DNA of 6,396 nucleotides, from the NCBI GenBank assembly GCA_022866015.1, contig JALHTX010000308.1, positions 1 through 6,396 on the forward strand, in the 5' to 3' direction. The notes beneath the pieces were generated by a model. That model saw only the letters and a list, made by a program, of their open reading frames with translations, was not told the origin of the DNA and ran no database searches. This DNA is from Thermoplasmatota archaeon (GTDB taxonomy: Archaea; Thermoplasmatota; E2; DHVEG-1). Positions 1 through 4,967 of this stretch are shown piece by piece; the first letter of the stretch is position 1; every line of letters starts with the position of its first letter. The position numbers were made by a program, and so were the translations under genes.

Positions 1-438
1 GAAGGTTTGAGCGATATCTGTTGTATTAAATGGTCGCGTGCACTCTAATTTAAGAGTGGTACTCCCGGTGTTTAAGGCGATGAATATCCAGGTATCTTTG
101 CCGAAGTCACCAAGCGTTCCTGTGCTGCCCCAGTTGAGCTGTTCAGATTCTTTTTTGATGAATTGTTCATTGAGAGTAACTATCGTCCAACTGTACCCAC
201 CATCGCCATAATCTTGCAATGTAAGATTCACTGTATCTCCTTTCCTGATGGATATTGTAGTGCCGTTCGAATCAGCGTTGATGTATGCAACAATATTTTT
301 TAATTCAGCATGTTGCGGTGATGGTATTTGTTTGTTCGTGGGTTTTTCGGATATGAGGCCCATACCGATTACGGTCCCTGCTGCTATCACGGTGATAGCC
401 ACTAGCCCAATTATTATCAAACTTGTTTTGGTTTTCAT
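1..438 (-). CDS. Chagasin-type (I42) cysteine protease inhibitor, membrane-anchored, partial at left edge
   Basis: The frame is open from ATG at 438-436 to the window edge, giving 146 residues with the C-terminus missing. Residues 1-5 are charged and 6-29 form one hydrophobic segment, a signal peptide or N-terminal anchor. No lipobox Cys follows it, so the domain should lie outside the cell. Residues about 46-146 match the inhibitor I42 (chagasin/PF09394) pattern: a KGD turn at 66-68, GGYSW at 80-84 (the GYxW loop), GDFGKDTWIFIA at 110-121, and the RPF loop at 135-137, where chagasin has RPW. Family members block papain-like cysteine proteases by inserting three loops into the active site. 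The usual NPTTG loop is replaced here by a Gly/Asp-rich version (DYGDGG, 76-81). The family call rests on motif recall rather than a search; another Ig-like secreted domain is the alternative. Confidence 0.7.
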   Translation of the reverse strand, partial: MKTKTSLIIIGLVAITVIAAGTVIGMGLISEKPTNKQIPSPQHAELKNIVAYINADSNGTTISIRKGDTVNLTLQDYGDGGYSWTIVTLNEQFIKKESEQLNWGSTGTLGDFGKDTWIFIALNTGSTTLKLECTRPFNTTDIAQTF

Positions 439-470
439 AAGTTATCAAAACTAGGTATGGTCGTTTTCGA

Positions 471-478
471 TATATAAA
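471..478 (-). promoter_or_regulatory. TATA box of the I42 inhibitor gene
   Basis: On the minus strand this reads TTTATATA, ending 32 bp before the ATG at 438. An archaeal start about 25 bp downstream would fall near 447-450, leaving a leader of roughly ten bases. No Shine-Dalgarno sequence is seen before the ATG, which suits a short-leader mRNA. Confidence 0.5.
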
Positions 479-523
479 TGGTCAGAAAATGTTCGGGAAA
501 AACCAAACAAAAACCTATTTTCA

Positions 524-557
524 CCGGTAATCATGGGTTCAAATCCCTTCCCCTGCA
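524..557 (+). repeat. tRNA-Leu-like 3' tail, copy 1 (attachment-site-like)
   Basis: The 34 bases from CCGGTAA to CCCCTGCA look like the 3' end of an archaeal tRNA-Leu. The T-arm is at 533-549 with loop TTCAAAT at 538-544, the 3' acceptor strand CCCCTGC at 550-556, and discriminator A at 557. CCA is not encoded. The matching 5' acceptor strand (GCAGGGG) and D and anticodon arms are absent upstream, so this is not a complete tRNA gene. The T-stem has one T-T mismatch. It matches 28 of 34 positions of the copy at 3800-3833 without gaps. Free 3' tails of this kind are typical of attachment sites left by tRNA-targeting integrases. Other explanations are a decayed tRNA or a dispersed repeat. Confidence 0.65.
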
Positions 558-616
558 CTATTTATTTTTTCAAAATAAGAGAAAAATATTAGTTGTAAGA
601 ATTGATACAGAAATCC

Positions 617-745
617 ATGGCTCCTGAAACTAACTCGAAAATGCAGGAATGTGAGAAAGATTACTCAGCGTATATGGGGTGGATGCACAGACATGGAAAA
701 TCACTTTCTTTTATCTGGTTACTCTGTACACAGTTTTTATTGTGA
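617..745 (+). CDS. Doubtful small ORF, 42 codons, hydrophobic C-terminus
   Basis: An ATG at 617 opens 42 codons that end at TGA 743-745. The first half is polar with two Cys codons (11 and 37 overall), followed by a basic stretch with MGWMHRHGKS at 20-29 and a hydrophobic end (SFIWLLCTQFLL, 31-42). It has the look of the first cytoplasmic segment and start of the first membrane helix of a larger membrane protein that was then cut off. No clear Shine-Dalgarno sequence is seen. An AAATATT stretch at about 584-590 could act as a weak TATA box for a leaderless mRNA. I do not recognise it. It could be the stump of a truncated gene or chance, and it lies just inside the first tRNA-like tail. Confidence 0.25.
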   Translation: MAPETNSKMQECEKDYSAYMGWMHRHGKSLSFIWLLCTQFLL

Positions 746-828
746 TCTGTAGGATAACGTTTATTTTAACCAACTAATGAAGGATTATTTGTGTAGTAGA
801 TTGGAGTAAATGGTTATTAAGTGATTTG

Positions 829-1401
829 ATGCGCCAAGAATTGGATAAACACTATAAAGCACTGAAGATTTCAGCTACCAATCAAGTAAAGCAAACAAAA
901 GCTCATATCAATGATATTAAAACCAAGTTTTTTAACATGGATCTCCCACGACGTATGGAGATTGTTCTAAGGAGTCGTATAAGATTTCTTTCAATAGTTA
1001 CTGGTCTTATAGCACTAGTCACACTTTTTATTATGGTTCAGGATTCGTTATACTTGATAGCTTCTTTGTTGACTGGGTTTATTGCAATGGTTATTGATTT
1101 TTTCATAGAGTACAGGGGGGTATCTAAAAGGGCATGGGATTATCCTACTACGTATCTTTCTTTTAAAAAGATCCCTATTGAGGTTCCTCTCTTATTTTTT
1201 AGCTGCGGGATACTTACAACCTTTGCCCTCTACTGCTTTTCGATACAACCAATGGTTATGATAATCTCAACTTCTGTAATAGCTGGATTAAGTTACGTTC
1301 AAATTGCTCTTTTTCTGAGTGGTATATTCTTTATGCTCCAGTATTTTAGAGGAGCAGTTAAGAGTATAGTTTTTTGGGCTCTTCCCATCAGTATTGCTTG
1401 A
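829..1401 (+). CDS. Polytopic membrane protein, N-terminal part of a broken gene
   Basis: ATG at 829 is preferred over TTG at 826; GTGAT at 821-825 is a possible, rather close ribosome site. The 190 residues start with a basic, helical cytoplasmic tail of about 50 residues (many Lys and Arg), then membrane helices at roughly 53-70, 73-93, 117-137, 141-172 (probably two) and 178-190. The last helix is cut by TGA at 1399. Between helices 2 and 3 is a conserved-looking segment, E94, W103-x-Y105 and then P116-I-E118. The W-x-Y..PIE..xFF spacing recalls the lycopene-cyclase-like membrane domain of carotenoid genes. The second Glu expected in that motif is Val here, so the resemblance is weak and no function is assigned. 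The frame resumes downstream at 1423-1614, so the intact protein would have been about 262 residues. Confidence 0.5.
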   Translation: MRQELDKHYKALKISATNQVKQTKAHINDIKTKFFNMDLPRRMEIVLRSRIRFLSIVTGLIALVTLFIMVQDSLYLIASLLTGFIAMVIDFFIEYRGVSKRAWDYPTTYLSFKKIPIEVPLLFFSCGILTTFALYCFSIQPMVMIISTSVIAGLSYVQIALFLSGIFFMLQYFRGAVKSIVFWALPISIA

Positions 1402-1614
1402 TATCTTTCTTTTTCATAACCTTTGGTGCTTGTAATATCTATATTTCCTATGTATGCAGATTATTATCTTGAAAAGAGGTTAGTCAAATCTGCGCATATC
1501 AAGTACGATAGATATGGCGAAGAGGTAGCGACAAATGTTGCTATCAGCTATTTTCCTGCAACGTTATTCATTTTAGGAGTTGTGGCTATATTAGTCCATT
1601 TATTAACTGTATAA
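1402..1614 (+). pseudogene. Displaced C-terminal part of the membrane protein gene at 829
   Basis: This part is in the same frame as the upstream piece but separated by TGA 1399-1401 and TAA 1417-1419. Between the stops the neighbouring frame (codons from 1398) encodes a good membrane helix, LISFFFITFGACNIYI. Rejoining the first frame at about 1435-1446 gives a loop with FPMYADYYLEKR and KYDRYGEE, then a last membrane helix ending at TAA 1612-1614. One lost base between 1362 and 1398 (a run of six T at 1370-1375 is a candidate) and one gained base between 1420 and 1446 would explain both stops. TTG at 1423 could open a separate 63-residue ORF, but no ribosome site supports it. This is either real gene decay or a pair of sequencing errors. 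Confidence 0.55.
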
Positions 1615-1679
1615 GAGATAGATATAGGTGTTTTACCATTGCAATAAAATACAAAAGGACTGTCTTTTAAAATTGAAGT

Positions 1680-1698
1680 CGGTATCTCTTTCCCTGCA
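1680..1698 (+). repeat. Degenerate third tRNA-tail-like repeat
   Basis: The block starts CGGTA (1680-1684) and ends TCCCTGCA (1691-1698), like the two better copies but lacking the T-loop GTTCAAAT between them. Downstream sequence also resembles that of the copy at 3800-3833: both have a TTTACAC within about 20 bases of the GCA and then ATTTCATT. The similarity is short and could be chance. Confidence 0.3.
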
Positions 1699-1709
1699 TT
1701 AATTTACAC

Positions 1710-1716
1710 AAAAAAA
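1710..1716 (-). terminator. T-run terminator of the radical SAM gene
   Basis: Seven T on the minus strand lie about 42 bp beyond the stop codon at 1758-1760. Archaeal RNA polymerase ends at T-runs without needing a hairpin. The weak inverted repeat at 1740-1754 lies between the stop and this run. Confidence 0.45.
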
Positions 1717-1757
1717 CTCATTTCATTCAATTACAGTGATTCAAACCGTTTGAAACG

Positions 1758-3605
1758 TTATTTTGCTCCTAAATATTTAATAAACTCAATACCACCTGCA
1801 GCAAATAGCCGCATCATATTGAACTGTCGTTTTATACCTTTATTGGACGCAAGTAATTTAGCAACAATTCGAAGATTATTCATCTGTGAAAGGTTCCGTT
1901 GCCCATCTAACTGGAAATCCCGTATATCTACATTAAAATTAATTGTACTTTCATTCAGTTTCCCTTGAATAACTTGAATATGTTCCACTGTATCTTTTGT
2001 GGTTTTAAAAATCCAACTTGTAGGCGGTGTCCCATTACTTTTTACGGTGAATTGTATTGTTTGAGCGCCAAGTAATCGTAAAAATCTGGACATCTCAATG
2101 ACATTGTGCATACCTACTGATTCAGTGTATTTTTTAATTACGGGGTCTGGTGATGCCTCCAGGAACTCCCGAGCATGCTGACTAAAATTACCCGCTTGAA
2201 GTTGAGAACCAGCATCAACTGAAAATGTGAGTTCAGCTAATCTATTAGCAATGAACGTTGTTAATGGTGTTTTAGTCTTGTATTTTATCATACGTATTCG
2301 TTCTTTTTCGATGAACGTATCTATCGTCCAGAATTTTGCCATACATATTGATGCTAGTTCTTCAGTTCGTTGCCTTGACAGATGTTTGGTTTTGAATACG
2401 GAATGCATTTCATCGAATCTATTCCAGTCAGTTTCAAAGATTAAACCCTGTGAGTTTAACTCATCATAAAATTTTGTTCCAGGATATGGCGTAGCAATAC
2501 CATACGCAGAACTAGTAAGCCCGATTTTTTTAGCGTACTGAGGGAATTGTAATATTTCATCTTCAGTCTGTTCTGGTAAACCAATAACAAATGTACCCCC
2601 TGCAGATCCACCCCATTTTCTAATAGTATTCGCTGCTTTAACGTGAACATCGGTTTTTAACCCTTTAGACGTTGAATTAATATCCTTCATATTTGGGCTT
2701 TCAATACCCATTTCAAAGTCCTCTATCCCTACTGCGATCATTTTTCGCACTATCTCAGGATGTTTCGCTATCGAATCAGGTCGTACTTTTACACCGAATC
2801 GTATATCTAATTTATGCTCGGCGAGTATGTCACAAAATTGTTCAACACGTTTAGGGTTACCCATAAAATGTGGGTCTGTAACTTCTATCCTAAGAGGTTT
2901 TTCATTATGAAATTTAACTATTTCTAAAAGCTCTTTGATTACGTTCTCCGGGGAACGATATCGCTGATGGCTGTTACTCATGTTAGGCTCACAACAAAAA
3001 CTACATCGACCCCAGCAACCCCTGGACGTTGTAAGCACATCATATTCTCTATCTCGTGCTAACGTCGTATGATAAGTATATCGCCTGAGATGTCGTGCTG
3101 GAAACGGAAGGCTGTCTAAATCCTCGATAAATTCTTGGCTAGGATTATGGATTATTTCTTTCCCATCTTTATAAGAAACACCGTGAACACCTTTTGCATC
3201 CCCTTTTGAAATCAGTTCATGAAATATGTGTTCACCTTCACCTCGAACAACGATGTCTACTTGCGAATGTGAGAGCATTTCATCTGGAATTACTGTAGGG
3301 TGATATCCGCCAAGAACCGTCGTGATACCTTGATTCTTTGCCAATTTTGCAATTTGTAAGCCTTCACTATGCTCTGTTGCAGACATTGAAATTCCAACGA
3401 GGTCTGGCTTAAGCATGTCTAAATATTTTTCAACAGTTTTTTGAATCGGCTTAGGCTCCATCTCCAAATCTATAATATTGACTTCATCAACTACATCCTC
3501 TACATATGCAGCAATATACTCAAGACCAGTAGGAATTATATCAAATGCAAAAGATAGACCATGTCTCCCAGATGGTTTAATTAAAAGAATTTTTTTGAAC
3601 GACAT
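1758..3605 (-). CDS. Cobalamin-type (class B) radical SAM enzyme with probable SCP2-like lipid-binding C-terminus
   Basis: The enzyme has 615 residues. Start ATG 3605 is chosen over ATG 3641 because GTGGAG (3612-3617) sits six bases before it and the cobalamin-binding fold begins at once (KKILLIKP, 4-11). Residues 1-150 form the B12-binding domain, with GISMSA at 71-76, GGYHPT at 99-104 and RGEGE at 121-125. The DxHxxG motif is absent, as in several class B enzymes. The radical SAM domain is at about 185-410, with C197-x3-C201-x2-C204 for the 4Fe-4S cluster, then EMGIES (298-303) and PYPGT (373-377). A helical linker follows. Residues about 505-605 look like an SCP2 sterol-carrier fold (QFTVKSNG, W531, TINFNVDIRDF at 554-564). 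Known relatives act on lipids, including HpnR and the archaeal tetraether enzymes GrsA/GrsB and Tes. A lipid substrate is inferred; the exact reaction is unknown. Confidence 0.8.
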   Translation of the reverse strand: MSFKKILLIKPSGRHGLSFAFDIIPTGLEYIAAYVEDVVDEVNIIDLEMEPKPIQKTVEKYLDMLKPDLVGISMSATEHSEGLQIAKLAKNQGITTVLGGYHPTVIPDEMLSHSQVDIVVRGEGEHIFHELISKGDAKGVHGVSYKDGKEIIHNPSQEFIEDLDSLPFPARHLRRYTYHTTLARDREYDVLTTSRGCWGRCSFCCEPNMSNSHQRYRSPENVIKELLEIVKFHNEKPLRIEVTDPHFMGNPKRVEQFCDILAEHKLDIRFGVKVRPDSIAKHPEIVRKMIAVGIEDFEMGIESPNMKDINSTSKGLKTDVHVKAANTIRKWGGSAGGTFVIGLPEQTEDEILQFPQYAKKIGLTSSAYGIATPYPGTKFYDELNSQGLIFETDWNRFDEMHSVFKTKHLSRQRTEELASICMAKFWTIDTFIEKERIRMIKYKTKTPLTTFIANRLAELTFSVDAGSQLQAGNFSQHAREFLEASPDPVIKKYTESVGMHNVIEMSRFLRLLGAQTIQFTVKSNGTPPTSWIFKTTKDTVEHIQVIQGKLNESTINFNVDIRDFQLDGQRNLSQMNNLRIVAKLLASNKGIKRQFNMMRLFAAGGIEFIKYLGAK

Positions 3606-3606
3606 T

Positions 3607-3663
3607 TTAAGCTCCACTAGAAAAACCAGAACAGTACTCATACAGACATTCTATACATTTCAT
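3607..3663 (-). CDS. Possible 18-codon Cys-rich leader ORF before the radical SAM gene
   Basis: ATG at 3663-3661 opens MKCIECLYEYCSGFSSGA and ends at TAA 3609-3607, one base before the radical SAM ATG at 3605. Three of the first 11 codons are Cys (3, 6 and 11). The radical SAM ribosome site GTGGAG lies inside its codons 16-18, so translating it would cover that site. This arrangement would suit translational coupling or leader control, perhaps by cysteine supply. Whether it is transcribed depends on the start used: the nearer TATA box puts the start near 3658, just inside the ORF, while the farther AT-rich box would include it. It could also be chance. Confidence 0.25.
   Translation of the reverse strand: MKCIECLYEYCSGFSSGA
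3612..3617 (-). promoter_or_regulatory. Ribosome binding site deciding the radical SAM start
   Basis: The minus strand reads GTGGAG followed by six bases and ATG at 3605. No comparable site precedes the in-frame ATG at 3641, so the 12-residue longer product is unlikely. Confidence 0.65.
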
Positions 3664-3680
3664 GATATCACATTTCTAAG

Positions 3681-3688
3681 ATTTATAA
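3681..3688 (-). promoter_or_regulatory. TATA box of the radical SAM gene
   Basis: The minus strand reads TTATAAAT, predicting a start near 3658 and a leader of about 50 bases. A second AT-rich box (minus strand, about 3705-3725, TTTTTATAATTTATTTAAATA-like) could give a longer leader starting near 3690. Which one is used cannot be told from sequence alone. Confidence 0.4.
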
Positions 3689-3799
3689 CGGTAAGAAAAC
3701 TCAGTATTTAAATAAATTATAAAAACCTCACCTGTGAAAACACATCTATTAAATTATGATTTACTTACCCTAAATTATTAACCGTCAACCATTGTCATG

Positions 3800-3833
3800 C
3801 CGGTAAACTGATGTTCAAATCCCTCCCCCTGCA
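3800..3833 (+). repeat. tRNA-Leu-like 3' tail, copy 2 (attachment-site-like)
   Basis: The 34-base block from CCGGTAA to CCCCTGCA aligns without gaps to 524-557 with 28 identical positions. Five of the six differences fall in the block at positions 8-13, ahead of the T-loop. The last 21 bases, from GTTCAAAT through CCCCTGCA, differ at only one position. The 5' side of the T-stem cannot pair properly with its 3' side, so it is not a working tRNA. Strong conservation of only the 3' end in direct orientation is what an attachment-site duplication would leave. No CCA is encoded. Confidence 0.6.
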
Positions 3834-3865
3834 ATAAATTATTTACACTGATTTCATTTCCAAAC

Positions 3866-3870
3866 AAAAA
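3866..3870 (-). terminator. Possible T-run terminator of the prenyl synthase operon
   Basis: The minus strand reads TTTTTGTTTGG, beginning about 90 bp beyond the prenyl synthase stop at 3960-3962. A T-run is the usual archaeal end signal, but this one is short. The same sequence (CCAAACAAAAAC on the plus strand) also occurs at 503-514, where no gene needs a terminator, so it may instead belong to the repeat. Confidence 0.3.
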
Positions 3871-3959
3871 CTATTTACTTATCCATCTCCTGTACTATCT
3901 TTAGCATATCTAATATCTTTTTAGAAAGAACATCAAAAGTATCGTTTTCATCATTGGTT

Positions 3960-4955
3960 TTAATAGCTTCTTATCACGCTATACTCTGCTAAAGCTGTTA
4001 AGATCTCTTTACTCTCTGATTTTTTAAGAACAATAAGACATTGTTTTGCTTTTTCGCTAAATTCTTTTAATTTATTTTGTGAAAAATCAATCGATCCAGT
4101 CTCCCTAAAGATTTCTATTATCTTCTTAACATCAATTTGTGTTATCTTTTTGTTATTCAAGATTGAAATTATTTTTTCCCGATCTTTTTTATCAGCATGT
4201 TGCAATGAATGTACTAGCATTAATGTACATTTTCCGTTGATTATGTCACTTCCTAGAGTTTGTTTTCCTAAGGAGGCTTGATCAGTTAGTATGTTTAATA
4301 AATCATCTTTGATTTGAAACATCATTCCAAATAATACTCCATATCTAGCGAGATTTTCCACTTGTATGTTTGAACCTTTACCTATTAAGGCTCCACCTTT
4401 TCCAGCCAACCAATAGAGTTGCGCTGTCTTTTTCTCTATCATGAGCATATACTCTGGAATAGTTACATCGTATCGTGTATCAAATTCTATATCCATTGCT
4501 TCTCCTTCGTATAATCGTTTTGCTGCATCGGCTATTGAACGAATTATCTCCTTATATACCATTGATTTTAGTTCTGGAGGAGCCATATATGAAAGCATTC
4601 TGTATGTTTCTCCAATAAGTCCATCTCCAGCAACGATAGCTAATGGCAAACCAAATTTCTCATTGGTTGTCTGTAGTCCTCTTCGCCATTTATCACCATC
4701 TATAATATCATCATGTATAAGTGTAGCATTATGTAGACATTCTAATGCAATTCCAAGAGGTATTGTATTTTCTGATCTACCACCAACAGCCTCACATGAG
4801 AGCATTGCTATGATAGGTCGTAGCCTTTTTCCCCCAGATAGAGGTATCCATCGTATTGCATCATAGATAATTTTCGGTTCTTTTGGAGTAAGTGCTCCGT
4901 TTAATGCCCTATCAAATATCTTTGCCTTTTCCCTTAGAGTGTTTTCTAAATCCAT
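3960..4955 (-). CDS. Polyprenyl / geranylgeranyl-type diphosphate synthase
   Basis: This 331-residue trans-prenyltransferase adds isopentenyl diphosphate units to an allylic primer, making C20 or longer chains for archaeal ether lipids or quinones. It is cytoplasmic. Landmarks are GGKRLRP at 41-47 (IPP binding), the first Asp-rich motif D82-D-I-I-D86 with RRG at 91-93, GEAMD at 151-155, K176-T-A, the second Asp-rich motif F213-Q-x-x-D217-D218-L-L-N221, GSD at 235-237 and GKCT at 241-244. The ending LAEYSVIRSY is typical, so it is full length. Asp to Asn at the last position of the second motif also occurs in active eukaryotic enzymes such as yeast Bts1. Ala77, five residues before the first motif, leaves room for a product longer than C15. 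The gene follows the DsrE-like gene by ten bases and is likely co-transcribed with it. Exact chain length is unknown. Confidence 0.9.
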   Translation of the reverse strand: MDLENTLREKAKIFDRALNGALTPKEPKIIYDAIRWIPLSGGKRLRPIIAMLSCEAVGGRSENTIPLGIALECLHNATLIHDDIIDGDKWRRGLQTTNEKFGLPLAIVAGDGLIGETYRMLSYMAPPELKSMVYKEIIRSIADAAKRLYEGEAMDIEFDTRYDVTIPEYMLMIEKKTAQLYWLAGKGGALIGKGSNIQVENLARYGVLFGMMFQIKDDLLNILTDQASLGKQTLGSDIINGKCTLMLVHSLQHADKKDREKIISILNNKKITQIDVKKIIEIFRETGSIDFSQNKLKEFSEKAKQCLIVLKKSESKEILTALAEYSVIRSY

Positions 4956-4960
4956 GGTGT

Positions 4961-4967
4961 CTACCTT
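4961..4967 (-). promoter_or_regulatory. Ribosome binding site of the prenyl synthase gene
   Basis: The minus strand reads AAGGTAG, five bases before ATG 4955, and overlaps the TAA stop (4966-4968) of the DsrE-like gene. The overlap suggests translational coupling of the two genes. Confidence 0.5.

Larger units (their letters stand above)
1615..1757. other. Convergent intergenic region
   Basis: The broken plus-strand membrane gene and the minus-strand radical SAM gene converge here. The region holds the degenerate tail-like repeat at 1680-1698, a seven-base minus-strand T-run at 1710-1716, and a small 6-bp inverted repeat with a 3-base loop (TTCAAA/TTTGAA, 1740-1754) just beyond the radical SAM stop. 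No ORF or RNA gene is seen. Confidence 0.5.
3664..3959. other. Intergenic region between radical SAM gene and prenyl synthase operon
   Basis: Reading leftward from the operon end this region contains a reading-frame remnant (3875-3970), a short T-run (3866-3870), the second tRNA-Leu-like tail (3800-3833) and the radical SAM promoter. No complete gene is seen. The stretch 3726-3799 shows nothing recognisable. Confidence 0.5.

Noticed and set aside
248..454. Plus-strand ORF of 68 codons
   Set aside because: It lies opposite the I42 inhibitor gene, which has a signal segment, family motifs and a promoter.
521..560. A complete tRNA-Leu gene
   Set aside because: No GCAGGGG 5' acceptor strand, D arm or anticodon arm is found in the 100 or so bases upstream, and the second copy has a broken T-stem.
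2596..2612. CCCCCTGCAG resembling the end of the tRNA-like tails
   Set aside because: It lies inside the radical SAM coding sequence, lacks the T-loop GTTCAAAT and is explained by codons of the GGSAGG region.
3606..3641. Longer start (ATG at 3641) for the radical SAM protein
   Set aside because: It adds 12 residues before the B12-binding strand and lacks a ribosome site, whereas ATG 3605 has GTGGAG six bases upstream.
4441..4866. Plus-strand ORF of 141 codons
   Set aside because: It is antisense to the prenyl synthase, whose motifs are unmistakable, and has no domain features of its own.
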